This document shows positions 44,740 through 56,829 of a stretch of 64,000 nucleotides of DNA, in pieces. The notes below the pieces were generated by a model. It made no database searches. It was not told the DNA's origin and saw nothing but the letters and a program-made list of their open reading frames with translations. This DNA is from Corythucha ciliata. Its lineage: Eukaryota > Arthropoda > Insecta > Hemiptera > Tingidae. Numbering within the stretch: position 1 is the stretch's first letter; each line of letters starts with the position of its first letter. The stretch lies in the NCBI GenBank assembly GCA_038030265.1, contig CM075941.1, positions 36,394,164-36,458,163 on the forward strand, read 5' to 3'. Position numbers and translations under genes: made by a program.

Positions 44740-47085
44740 TAGATAAAACATAGAAAATACGTTAAAAACCACATAAAATTTGCTACAATTTGAGACCTAA
44801 TTTACCTCTGTAGAGCATATAATTACCTAGATGCAACTCCTTGAATTTGGATTTATTTGACAAAAACATGGAAATTTCAAGTTTTGGTCAACTTTCGACC
44901 CAAGTTTTGGCCAAAATACTCATCCTACGGGGAAACACGAGTAGAGAGAAGTTGTAGCAAATTTAATTATGTTCCATTTAAGCACACAACGATGTCTGTA
45001 GACCAAATAGTTTCATCAAAATCCTCGAATAAACAAAAAGTTTGGAAACTACATTTTTCTAAAAATGAATCTGTTGAGTTCCCACCCCTAAGTTTGTGTG
45101 GGTCCCAGTGCACACGAGTGATAAGTGTAGCATGATCATCGCTAAGCTAATCATCAGGTCCATTCTCCTCTATACACTCTATGAATGGACTGCTCCACTA
45201 GTTTCTAATTGTTTTTCCACGGTCGCGGTGACATGTATCGCAGTGATCGGGCGAAACTTATCGCTCGTGTTCACGGAGCATAAGGCTGAATGAAAATACC
45301 ACAAAATTGAAAGAATAAGGAAGTAACACATTTTCCAAAGTCATGCTGTCGTGATAGCTTGAGTGCCAAAACTCATGAAAACACGATCGGGTTGACAGCC
45401 AGGGACGTGAATCGTTGTAGGGTAGCACCTCTACTTCCGGTGAGGGGCGGTCCATCGCCTTCACAATCTTGGACCTCTGATGGACATGGAATAGCTCTGG
45501 ACCACACCCAAAGGTACAATTTTTGTGATTGTCTGGGGGGCCCAATCCAACTCAATCCAACCCAGCCGTTTCCCCGGTATTGATTTTTTAAAATGGTCAT
45601 TTCTAGTCGCTTTTGGCAAAATTGTGTGAAAAAATAAAACTAGTTCAAGTCTCAGTTGAGTGATGTAATCTCTGACGTTACCTGTAATACTGCTCATATG
45701 TTGAGTTTCAACATTTGTGGACTAAGTTGGTGGGCGTAGCAACTTTTTTGGAAACAACACCTATTTTCATCGCCCTGTACAGAATATTTTCCGGGCCAAA
45801 AAAAATCTGGCAAATATGGTTTCTGACTGTAACTTTCACCAGCTTTCACTGAAAAATATTGCAATTTTCATCGAATGCTTCGTTCGATAGTTATAAGCAA
45901 AAACGTTCGGCTGAAGAAAGGATTTTTTGGAAAAATTACTCATTTTGCGGATTTCCCACTGCGTTTTATTGCCACTTATCGGGTCTTTATAAAAACGCCA
46001 TACATGACTCCTTATAGGAAATTTAATGAGCTTTCAGATGAGTCTCTTCAAAGTTTAATCGGATGGATAGTTTTTGAGTTATAGGCTGAAATGTGACAAA
46101 AAATGTTTTTTTGCAGCAAATTTCAAATTGTTTGACGTTATGGCACTGTCTTATGTTAATCTGCAAATGAAATTTCATATAATAGGTCTGATAGAAAATT
46201 CAATCAGCTTTCAGATCGTTTTTTATAGAAAAAAATTGGACTACTACTTTGCGAGCTACTGGCAAAAATGTGCAGAAAAACGTAGCTTTTGGGCCGCCTT
46301 TTTCCGCTTTTTTTTCTCGCATAACTGATGCCATTGATTTTTCCTGTAGGTTTAAAGGCTTTTCACTTATGTAAAATTCAATTCTGAACCACTATGATTT
46401 CATAACATTTTCCGATTGGAACAGCCATTTTAAGTTGCTGCTGCCTTGGAAATTTTTATTAATTTTACCAAAAGTGGCTAAAAATTACGATTTAAAAAAA
46501 AGCTATACCGGTGAAACCGGGTCAATTTTGACAAAAGAAAGAACGATTCGACGCTGAATTCAATGCTTTTCAAAAAATGAGAGGGTATTATTTCTCGTAG
46601 AACGCGTCAATAAGGAGTTATAAGCAAAAAACTGAAAAAAGTGCCAAAAATGAGCAATTTTCGCGATTTTCTCAAAACGCACAAGGAAATTTTGTTGGAT
46701 CTCTTTAGATTCCTGTTCATCACCCCCCCCCACCCCTCAAAAACATAGAATAAAGTGAAAAAATTGAAGACGAAATTTTTGTCCACGTGGAACTACCGTT
46801 TGACTGGACTATATGTATATGGTCTTTCAGACATCGTTGTGTGCTTAAATGGAACATAATTAAATTTGTTATAAATTCTCTCGGCTCGGCTTTTCTAGTA
46901 GGATGAGTATTTTAGCCAAAATTCGGGTCGAAAGTTGACCAAAACTTGAAATTTCAATTTTTTTGACAAATTAATCCAAATTCGAGGAGCTGTACCATGG
47001 TTACTATATGACATACAGAGGTACGTTATGTCTCAAACTGTAGCAAATTTTGTTTGGTTTTTAACGTATTTCGTACGTTTTATCT
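44740..47085. mobile_element. Inverted-repeat element of about 2.3 kb
   Basis: The arm 44740-45010 is repeated in inverse at about 46815-47085 with roughly 80% identity, sharing for example TTTCAAGTTTTGGTCAACTT, AAAATACTCATCCTAC and TTTAAGCACACAACGATGTC. The interior (45020-46810) has only short frames and phrases such as GTTATAAGCAAAAA repeated. The ends are not sharply defined. Confidence 0.55.
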
Positions 47086-47527
47086 TTATGACTTCAAAAG
47101 CATAATTTATTATAATCAACTCATAAATAAACGATTCAATTTGACTCACGAAGTGTTTTTACCGTGAGCTGCGCCGGAGTGAAAAGACATTTTGGTTAGG
47201 TATCTAGAATTCTAGAGAGATGTGAAGAAAATAATGTTCATCTGAAGTCGGACGGATTCAAAAAATCAAGTAGCCCCTGTCGATTGCGAATCAGGTCTTC
47301 CCAACACTAATTATTACGTAGAGAAACTTAAAAAATATGTGAAAAACACTGAACTGCCTTAAAACGTGGGATTTGTATCAATAATGTCAAACTGTCCTTG
47401 GGGTTGATGATAAGGTGATAAGGTTTATTATGAGTCGAAACTTCCCCGACGTATTGAAAGAAAATAAGGTATTTTTCGTCATGCAATGAATTATTGTTTT
47501 CGTGAAGACTGCAAGTCATATTAGGGG

Positions 47528-48009
47528 TATTCACGTCAACTTTCGTACTGTTCCTATAATCTGTCCACTTAGTGATGGACTCTCGAACGTGTTGCTGTGA
47601 GATAGTTTGATTTTTTCATCCCCCCCCCCCAATATTTAAATAAATTAATAACTGATCAACAACAAACCTTTACTACGGGCACTATAGTTACGCATAGGCA
47701 CTACACAGTGATCATTTGTTCTAAAATCATTCCCGGTGCGTTATTTTTAGTAGACGGGGTAAAGGAGAAGCTCATTTCACTAAATTCGGGGGCGGGCGAG
47801 AGTTCATCACTAAGTGGACAGACGTTTAGTTTCGTAATTGCGTAGTCGGATGTTTGTTACCAGGGAAATCAAGTTTTGAATGAATGAGTTTAAAATATGC
47901 CCCGAACGAAATGAATGACAAAATGATTCCAATTTCGATTTCCCCATCAACAGACTTTAGCAACAATGCAAGTACAAAACTACAAACAGTACGAAAGTTG
48001 ACGTGAATA
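47528..48009. mobile_element. 478-bp TIR element with TA duplication
   Basis: TA at 47528-47529 and 48008-48009 flanks perfect inverted ends TTCACGTCAACTTTCGTACT (23 bp in all). A second inverted pair follows inward: CTGTCCACTTAGTGATG and CATCACTAAGTGGACAG. TA duplication suggests a Tc1/mariner-type transposase in trans. No coding frame is present. Confidence 0.8.
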
Positions 48010-48237
48010 ACGCTATTATTTCAAGTCACAATTAGTTGTACTTACTTATGTTGCCATGTTCGTCTAATACGTTTGACTGAAGGAAATAGCTTTCTTGTTC
48101 CTTTCGAAGAGTGTCTTTTGCTCTAAGAAAACTATACAGCATGAGTAAACTGAGTTCTGAATTTCCCTCCCCATTTTGCAAACTGCAGCGTCAACAAGTA
48201 AACTTCCAAAAAAAAACGCCTCTACTTGCTGCGTGAC

Positions 48238-48276
48238 TTTTTTTCTTTTTTTTTTTTTTTTTCTTTCTTTATTGAA
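48238..48276. repeat. T-rich tract
   Basis: Nearly uninterrupted T with a few C. No adjacent retroposon body is recognised. Confidence 0.85.
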
Positions 48277-48859
48277 AAGGCGTATAATGAATAATGATGG
48301 GGAGGAGGGCATTCTCATCGGGCTGCTCCTTATACATTTACGCAAAAAGTTTCTTCAAGACGAATGGCAATGGTTCGGGAGGGAAAGATTTTCGAGAGGA
48401 TCGAATGAAAAAACTTCAGCTTTGGTCAATGAGGGCTGCGGGGTTAGGAAAGGAAGAAGCGGGAATCATGCGATAGAGGCTTTGGGTGGTTGCTGACGGG
48501 GGCAGGCAGTACTATTAGACGTGCATAAAACATTAGTCTAATTGTCTAAATTACTGATTACGATTGATCTACTGATCGGATTTCAGACGTGATGACGGTT
48601 TTGGAAACATAAAACCTATCTACAGGGTGTTATAAGCTCGAAAAATGGTTTTTATTTCATTTTTCGAAGTTGATTTGCTAATTAATTAATTAAAATTTAA
48701 AAATCTCAAAAAGGGCTCGATAGCTCAAATTCAAATCTTCCACCAAGCGATTTGGTCGAAGCAAATTTAAATTCTATTCATATCTGTGGATTTGAGAAGT
48801 AAAATAGGATCCATCGTTTTCTGTCTCACTTGCACACTTGTCGTAAGGATTCCCCTTAA

Positions 48860-49789
48860 TCTCGGCGTTTAGGCCGGTAGTAGTAATTTGAATAAACTTC
48901 TTCAATTTGAGTTAATCAAAACTATATGTATGTGAGCCTCCGTCTTATCTGTTTACCGAGAAAAAGAGAAGGTAACACGACTTTTATGAATTTGCACCAG
49001 CCTGCACTGAAAGAGAAAGCGTTCCCGTGAAAATTCTCCTGCCCACTCCTACACCCCTGCCCTGCCCTGCACTACACTACATTTTTTTTTCGCGAACAGA
49101 CATAGGAACAAGTTCACGACCACGATGCACGATTCAATTACAAAACTAAAAATCAATACTGACAGCTTAGCCACAGCTGAACGCGGGATGAAACTTACGA
49201 AGTTACACCGAAGTGGCAACTTGGCAAGTGGATAAGGCAAGGCGTGGAACAACGAATTAACGAGAGTAGGAACTAGGAACAAAAAATGAGCGACACAACA
49301 GGAAAAAAAAACACTTTGACACGGGCTAACGCAATAGTTGCAGGAGGGAAAGAAAATGCTGGCTAACAAATAGAGGAACTTTTGAGCTCTCTGAATGAAA
49401 CAGGTTCGTCAGCAAGTTTCAGACGCCCCACTCTCAACTCTTGTGGTAGTCTAACAAAACGAGTACAAAAATAGTACGGACCGTTATCGTACATGGTTTC
49501 AACTTGCATCCAAATCAAACGGTTTCATCTATTATAGTATTGCCTAGCTGGTCTGTACTAGGTAGACGGCCGTATCTTTTCTTTATTTTGAAAATAAGGC
49601 ACCTACGCAAGAAATAGTACTCGCGGGTTGCTGTACGATTCAATCGGTGAAAAGGTACCAGCTCTGACAATTGAAATAGTGCAGAACAACATTTAACTAA
49701 ATGAAATCTTGCAAAATAACATGACCTATAGGGTTTTTTCTTCTTTTTTTATATGAGGATAAAACAAAGTTTAATTTTGTGTCAGCCAC
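48860..49789. other. Non-coding stretch, no gene recognised
   Basis: GCACCAGCCTGCACTG at about 48993 is like sequence at 41690, so the pieces flanking the 7.1-kb region share a diverged segment. No gene is recognised. Confidence 0.35.
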
Positions 49790-50355
49790 TTTTGAATGGC
49801 CGACCCCTATTTAGCCAATTTCGAATTCTCGTCTGCCGCCCTTAGTCAATTGATTTTTATAGGCAGATGGGGGTTTTTTGGTAGCAGCTCGGTTGCAGTT
49901 TCAAGGCGCAAAATTTAAAATGTGACAAAGTAGTTGAATTTTGAGGGCAAATTTAGTCAGTTTTGAATTCTCGTCAGCCATCCTTGGACAATCGCTTTTT
50001 GTTGGCAGATGTGGCTTTTTAGTTCCTGCTTTCCTTGCAGTTTCACCGTGCAAATTTTCAAACATGACAAAATTGTTCAATTTTGAGTTCAAATTTAGCG
50101 AATTTTAAATTTTTGTCTGCCCCAATTGTCAACCGCTTTTAATTGGCAGACGTGCTTTTCTGGTAGCTGCTAACCACGTATTTTCATTATGAGAAATTTT
50201 AAGTATGACAAAATAGTTTCATACCTACCTATTTGGTGAAAATTTACCCAATTTAAATTCTCGTCGTAGACAACCACGTTTGACTGACAGAGGATGGATT
50301 GCTCAAACGAAACAACCAGTAGAGTGATACGCTAAAATTTCATTCATGACAAAAT
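49790..50355. repeat. Tandem repeat, about four units of about 145 bp
   Basis: Units start near 49808, 49950, 50093 and 50244 with AATTTAG(C/T)CAATTTTGAA followed by TTCTCGTCTGCC. Each also contains GGCAGA(T/C)GTGGC-type sequence, a GTAGCTGC-type phrase and ATGACAAAAT(A/T)GTT. Unit length is 141-151 bp with roughly 70-75% identity between neighbours, so the array is old. A short upstream trace may be a fifth unit. Confidence 0.7.
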
Positions 50356-50940
50356 ATGTGCACCGATGAGCAAAATTTGTATCATCAAAAGGCCGCCATC
50401 TTGAAAGCAACTGGGTACTTTTTGTTAGCGTTCAATAAATTTAGAACGACTGCATCGAGGAAAACTGATGTACTGTTTCGTTCACCTGAGCAGGACCCAG
50501 AACTATACATAGAAGAATTTTCCGACGTAATTTTTCTAACTTTCTTCTTCTTCTTTTGACAAGAAGAGAAATGCCCTTTGGTGCAACAAAAGTTGCATGT
50601 AGCCATGAGAGCTTTACACTCATCATGCCGATGCCAGGGTTGGCCACAAAACCATCATGATTTCAGGGATTTGGATTGTTTTCCATTTTTATTTTTGGAG
50701 TACCGCTTAATTTTAGCAATTCCCATATTGATTGTTTGATCAACAGTTCCCAATGAGCCCCTAACCACGCGCTGTTGAGATTTTACGTCTTCAGCCTGAC
50801 GGGTTCGAATAATAGCTTTTCCGAGCGTAAGTTCTGGGAAATTTTGAAGGGATTCTGACAACATGTTCTGAGTTCAAAACACCGATCACGACTTGAAAAA
50901 TAGTCCAAGTTTAACTCCGAGTGAGCTCCCAGGGCGTCCA
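50356..50940. other. Non-coding stretch, no gene recognised
   Basis: Overlapping short frames on both strands, including a Cys-rich phrase CNFCCTKG read on the minus strand near 50590, which may be a remnant of a zinc-knuckle gag but is too short to call. Confidence 0.3.
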
Positions 50941-51070
50941 GGGGCCGTATTCCGAAGCCGTGTGATAATGCCGCAAAAAGCGGTTGCTATGGCGGGATAA
51001 TGTTATTTCTTATTCGGCGTCCTTGGATCCCGCTCGCGGCATTTTTCCCGACCGTTCAGAATAAGGCCCC
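50941..51070. mobile_element. Small palindromic element, AATAAGGCC family, copy 2
   Basis: Matches 33371-33499 along its whole length: GGGGCCGTATTCCGAAGCCG to GACCGTTCAGAATAAGGCCC. CCAGG lies beside both ends if the element is taken as GGCCG..AGGCC, so a 5-bp duplication is possible, but copy 1 does not show one. Confidence 0.75.
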
Positions 51071-54006
51071 AGGGCCTCAATTGATTTCGTTTTGTGATTG
51101 GCCGAGCGCGAATATCAGAGTTTAAATTCCCTCCACTCGCTCCTCCTTTTCAAGTCCCCTTTTCCTTTCCATTTAAGCTCTATTCACTATTCATTTTCAG
51201 TCAATTAAAATAAATTAAATGAAACAAAGAGGAACAGCAAATAGATCAAATGAAAAGGTTCACGGGGTTTTGAATAGGATTAATTTGTTCACGAGAATTT
51301 CAAGACGGCAAGTATCACTGAAAACAAATTAATAATGTTATGATGAATAAGTTGACCTCATAATTGCATAACTATTAAGATTACAATTTTTTAAAAAAAT
51401 GATTTGAGAGATAATTTTTCTCCTCAAGAAAACACAGCCCAACAGATCTCACAATATGGTCGTATCAGGTGGATTCTACTGTTGTAGGCGAAAGGATATG
51501 ACAAGAGTGCGCACGTGAGAAGGAAGACGGACAAAACGGGGACACTTCTGCACGCCCCCAGAAAAGGCCCCATTTTCATTTTGGATAGTGGATTGTTGTT
51601 GGGTACAATATAAATTTCGCATTTTTAACATTTTTCACAATTTTTTCACGGTGCACGCATCGCATAGATTCCACTTTTGAAGATAAAAAAATATGTATCT
51701 GTAGCGTTGGGTTTAAAAAAAAATTACTTAAACAACGATTATTTCACTCAACTGAGTTCATAGGAGAGTTAGGAGGTCTGTTTTTCATCAAATGGGAGAA
51801 TACTAGAGCGATCTATTGGGTCTTAATAGCGTAACAGATGCGCTAACTTTCGAGAATCCATCTCCCTCCCTACTATTCCCGTCTACTCCTTCATGTCTTC
51901 GTGAAGCTCAGTTTCCTTCTCTTTCTCGCGCGTTAGAAAAACAGTTCTAGTCATCGCTTCTTCAGTCGAATCCGGTTCCTCTCGGCTCATTGTGCGAACG
52001 GTCGGGGTCGGCAACGGCTTCTTTTCAAATATTTTCCTGGTGTCTATTTCATTTTTCATCTCTTTGCAGGGTTTGAATTTTGTTTCTCTTGAATTTGGTG
52101 CAGGTTCTCCAGTTTTTAAAATGACATTTTACGTAAGATCGTTATTCGTTCCGTTTGTAGAGACGAAGCTCCGTATTTTTAAAAGGATCTCTTGTGTGCT
52201 GAAAAATGTGGATAATTCCGACGGGAGCATTTGAGGAAAAGTGAATTTCTTTTAGAGACAATTAACTGAAACCCCATAATAATTCGATTGAACAAATCAA
52301 ATTGTATAATGGAGGAATTTCCACCTTTTCGATACATGAACCATTTCTGGGTAAAAATGTCCGGATGAACAAAGTATAAATAAATAAAAAGTCGAAAAAT
52401 TGAACTGGCAATTTATTAATAATTTTTTTGTGAAAATTTAGTGTGACGCATTTACATATTAAGGCTGTTGGGTTCAACTTATCACTTGGACAACAACCTT
52501 GCCACTTGTCGTAACAACCTTGATACTTAGAACCTCCTCTTACTATTCTTCAATGTTTTCATTTTTCGTACTTCAGACCGGGGAACGGTAAACTAATAAA
52601 GAAGGTTGTCTCCCCTAGTAACAACCATGGGCCGGTGATTTTTTTGGAGCAGCGCAGTCTGGTTGACAAGGTTCTGCTATGTGTTAAGGGAGGGGGAAAA
52701 ACACGGCAAATACAAAATACCTATTTTATTTTCCCGCCTTTATCTAGTCTTTTTATTTTCCTATTAAAATTTCGTCTGTCCCAATAGTTTTGACATTTCA
52801 CAATGCGTGTAGTACAGAAAATAATTAAAGGCATTATATCGACATCAAAGAAAATGCCGTTCTTACGTGAAAGCTCCGAAGAACACCGAAAAAGCTACAT
52901 TTTTCTTCTTTTTTAAAATATCAGTCAGCTTCATTCCTCCGAAAAGAACAACAGTTTCTTTGGAAATGAAGAAGTACGGGAAGAAATAGAAAACATCTCG
53001 CAACTGAGCGAATAGCGTTTTTTTTTATAATTTAACCCAAAATCAAACAGAGGAGAAAAGCCTAGTGGCATAGAAAACTCGTAAGTTACATTACATATAG
53101 ATATTAAATGAATATTTAATTAATGCTTCAATCATTACAGAAACAATGAATGAAAGCCCATTAACCGCAGTTCGATTTATATTAGTGTTCGAATGGCACA
53201 GCGAAGGGTCTAGCCTCTTGGCGGATAGTTCCTCTGGGTAACGTCCGTTTCCGTATTGCACGTGATGCAATTTGAGTTACAGGTTTAGAAAGGCTATGTC
53301 CTCGTCCATATACATATTTCACCGGGTGTTTCACCATGCAGGCCAATGTGATTCTAACTTGCAAGTGCGAATATGGGAGTATACATATAGTCATTCGAAG
53401 AGAAAGGCACATGCAATTTGGTGAAGCTGTAGAGAATGACCATAAAAATGAGAAGGTATGTCTTTGTGAAATTTGAGTGCCCGTGGTTTTCATGGTGGAT
53501 CAACAGCAGAATTTCTAGACAATAATCGTGAGGGAAAAATAATGTGTACTCAACTTTTGCCGATTTCTCTCATGTACAAACGGCAACGTTTTCCCTGAAA
53601 GAAATGTTAATATTACAACTCATAGCGGCAATGTAGTGCAGTTTTGCCCTTTAAAGAGCATTGCACTTACAAAAGACATGTCTTCGATCCTGCCTATGTC
53701 AATGCGGATCTTTCGAAGGAACATCGATAGCTTCATTGCCGACGCGTGAGTCTATTATAGATGCGCGACCAAGTTTTCACCCTTTAGTGCTTGAACGTCA
53801 TGAAGTGCATTTCCTCAACCTCTCAACAATGACGGTTGCCAGAGTCAAAAATGCTACGAGAACAGTCAAAAATACAAATTTATCAGACAGTATAGTGACT
53901 TGGAATATTGTTTCACACTGAACACACTTCTCACTGCACGTACACTGAATGTCCGTGTTAAAAACACTTCAGTTTCAAATAACACTGACCGACACAGAAA
54001 CTTCTA
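51071..54006. other. Non-coding stretch, no gene recognised
   Basis: AT-rich with frames under 105 codons and no motif. ACCGGGTGTTTCACCATG at about 53321 resembles a common insect element end. No RNA gene or repeat boundary is seen. Confidence 0.4.
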
Positions 54007-54014
54007 ACGACACT

Positions 54015-55124
54015 CAGGGGCGACTGGGGTATCGGGGCGCAGGGGGGGGGGGTGCCTTGTTTAAGTGGGCGCCGGTAATTTCGAATATTTTTGGCTGAAT
54101 TACATATAACTTGTAACTCGTGTAGAGAGAATGAACTCCCATTCCTTAAAATGTTATTTTCACCCGCGTAGTCCTGTTTCTTCTGGTTTAAAAAAAGGAA
54201 GGTAATTATCTTAGCTGACAGAATCAACGGTTCCTTAAAGGCGATTTGGGAGATTTCGGGGGAAACCGGACTTTTCTTCAAGTATACACGTAGGTAGGTA
54301 AGTATACGTTTTACGTGTACTAAGTTTTTAGGCTGAATTCCTTCTCGTTTTCCGGTCAAAAGTAAGATTTTTTGGCTAAATTGAAACAGAACGGTTATAG
54401 GGCAAAATAGCCAGTTTAAGCGCTGCAAAATTACCAGTTTTTAACCAAATAACGGATTTTGTGACAATAAATCGACAGGGGACGGTCCAATGGTAGTTTC
54501 TGGGCATAAAATGCTGCTTTTATAGCCAAATAAATAGTTTCAGAGGCTAAGTTTCCCAGATTTAACACTTTCCGGTTTGTATAAGAATAAGAGTGTCTAA
54601 TAGCGCCAGTGGTGCTAGGTACAAATTTTAAAGCGTCAGTTATGGAGCCAACATTTCGGTTTCTCGGCTGAAGTACGATGGCAATACCGATCAAATTGTA
54701 GGGGCTGAGTTTCCATATTTATTCTAGAACAGTCAGTAAATTCTAGAGAGGAGTAAAATATATAGTATAGTTAAGGGGGGAGCGATCCCAACGAAAAATT
54801 GTTATTTCTGTCGTGAAAGCATGGTTTTGGATGAAAAGATCAAGTTGTTTGTCCAACGGGATCTTTGACAGACGCCCCCTTCTCATCTATGGCCAACGAA
54901 TTTAGATCACCGCCCCCCCTCTAAAACCGAAACCTAAACTCTACGCCTCTGCCACGTAGGGGACAGAGTCTCTTTTCTGAAACTCGATTTTGTCGATTCT
55001 AAACACAGATATTCCTTTTTTAGTCCGTTATGAAAATATATGACGATGGTCTGACAGAGGCGCCACGCTCAAGGGGCGCGGGGGGGTTTTAGAATCTCAC
55101 CCCTACCTGGCCAGTCCGCCACTG
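54015..55124. mobile_element. 1.1-kb non-autonomous hAT element
   Basis: Near-identical 8-bp flanks ACGACACT (54007-54014) and ACGATACT (55125-55132) surround termini CAGGGGCGACTGG and, inverted, CAGTGGCGGACTGG. G-runs sit just inside both ends. The interior frames carry no transposase. The one-base difference between the duplications shows moderate age. Confidence 0.75.
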
Positions 55125-55140
55125 ACGATACTACACAAAC

Positions 55141-55266
55141 TAAAGCCCTGTTACCACCAACCGAGTAGCTCGGCCGAATACTGCGTCTGAGGTGATTACA
55201 CTGGAGGTTTACTCGGTCGACTGCTCCTTCTCGGCCGGGCACTCGGTATGTGTAATTAGGCCTTAA
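55141..55266. mobile_element. TTAA-type palindromic MITE
   Basis: Left TAAAGCCCTGTTACCACCAA, right (inverted) TTAAGGCCTAATTACACATA. The arms continue with CCGAGT and CTCGGCCGA. The left TTAA is altered (CTAAA); the right TTAA is at 55263-55266. It lies 16 bp past the end of the hAT element. Confidence 0.65.
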
Positions 55267-55730
55267 GATACATCAAGTAAAGTCCATAGAACACTAATTG
55301 TGCAAAGCTGAACGACTTGTTTACTGTCGAGGAATGAAAGATCTCATTCCACTTTTAAAATGTTAAATATCATGACCGCGTTTTCATCGTAACGCCATCT
55401 TCAAACTAAACAATTCGACAGAAAAAATGAGTAACACAAAAATGAATGAAATTAAATAAAATAAAAATTTAAATTTACAGGCGGTCAACAACTTGAAAAC
55501 CTATCAGAGAAACAAGCTTAACAGAACATATACATACGAGTATAACGTAACTTATGTAGACAACGACAAATCAAAATAACTGACTATAGAAAATCGACTA
55601 GGAATTAACTTACTCACTAACTTGCTGGGCACTGTCCACCCATTTAACGTGTCCGAAGCGGAAGTTAGGCTCTTACCTGAGCAAAAGAAAGGTTCCAAGC
55701 AGCTTACATGGTTCGAATTATTAGAAATCA
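55267..55730. other. Non-coding stretch, no gene recognised
   Basis: AT-rich, nothing recognised. Confidence 0.4.
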
Positions 55731-55738
55731 CCCGTCAC

Positions 55739-56167
55739 CAGTGATGGGATGTACCTAGGTACTTGTACCAAGGTACATTTTTAGTACCTAGGTACGTACC
55801 TAGATACATTTTTATTTTGAGTACACTTTAACGGTACCTAGGTACCGAAAAAATCAAAGTAACGGCTAAGTACCTAGGTACAGAAAATGTACCTTTAGCT
55901 CAATTTCCACGATTCCTAACTTCTAATAACAAAGTTACCTAGTCCAATTGTACCTGATAATAAGAACCGTTTTTTGTTTCGTTTCGTTTTGTTCGTTTTC
56001 TCTTTGAATGTAACGGAAAGTAACTAGGTACTTTTTGAATTTCTACCTACGTAGTACACAGGTACTTTTCAATTTTCAGTACCAGTAACGGTACCTAGGT
56101 ACTTGAAAAACTGGAAGTACCTGTAACTTACCTAGGTACAATTTTGAATGTACCTGTCCCATCACTG
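55739..56167. mobile_element. hAT element built of TACCTAGGTA repeats
   Basis: Perfect 8-bp duplications CCCGTCAC (55731-55738, 56168-56175) flank termini CAGTGATGGGATGTACC and, inverted, CAGTGATGGGACAGGTAC. The 429-bp body contains about ten copies of the palindrome TACCTAGGTAC or close variants, spread through both halves in both orientations. It has no coding capacity. Confidence 0.88.
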
Positions 56168-56175
56168 CCCGTCAC

Positions 56176-56829
56176 GCAGAGATGGATGCTTGAATACCAA
56201 ATAAAATCGTCGTTCGATTTCGAACGTTCGGCTTTGAGTTTGTGTGCCGGCAGCGAAGAGGGTGAGGAGAGCTCATTGGCAATTAAATTCCTAGTCGATT
56301 ATCCAGTCAGTTATTGTTCTTTCGTTGATTAGGTAAGTTAAGCTTGTTTCTCTGGTTTTAAGTTTTTGACCGATCGTAAATTTAAATTTGTATTTAAATT
56401 TAATGTTATACATGTCGCATCCACGTCGAGTAATTGTCCATTTCACGAAGTGGCTCCACTTGCCGTAACTTCAAAAAATTACTACGTATCTGGACAAAAA
56501 ATTGTCCATTTCTTGAAAAGGAACTCGTGTTTGTCCAGTTGCTGAAATCAAGCTTTCTTACTGCTAGTGAATGCACAACATTGTCCTTTTCGAGCTGGCT
56601 AGAATGCTTGTTAGAGGTTTTGGATCATGAAAAATATGCATTATGAGCAAGGCCATATTTATTTTATGAATCATATTTGCCCTCATAACAGAAAAGGGTC
56701 TGAGAAGGGGGGGGGGGTTACACACGCGGAGATGACCGGCCAAAAAGTCCACGCGCCGCCACTGCTTGTGCTAATACTTGAACTCACTCTGCGGGTTAGG
56801 AATTTTACACTGGCTCACTGCTCTGATCT
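56176..56829. other. Non-coding stretch, no gene recognised
   Basis: Short frames only; G-run at about 56708-56717. Confidence 0.4.

Larger units (their letters stand above)
41776..48859. mobile_element. 7.1-kb region bounded by long inverted repeats and TTAA
   Basis: TTAA at 41776-41779 is followed by GGGGAATCCTTACGAC, and its inverse precedes TTAA at 48856-48859. The inverted similarity runs about 215 bp inward at roughly 70-75% (shared GAGCTATCGAGCCCTTTTT, TTTAATTAATTAATTAGC and TTTCGAGCTTAT). Inside are at least three other repeats, but no frame that I can recognise as a transposase. This is either one large non-autonomous TTAA element that collected insertions, or two separate insertions of the same family in opposite orientation. 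Confidence 0.5.

Noticed and set aside
45258..45697. Overlapping frames of 74-95 codons
   Set aside because: Open in several frames at once on both strands, with no motif; inside repeat-derived DNA.
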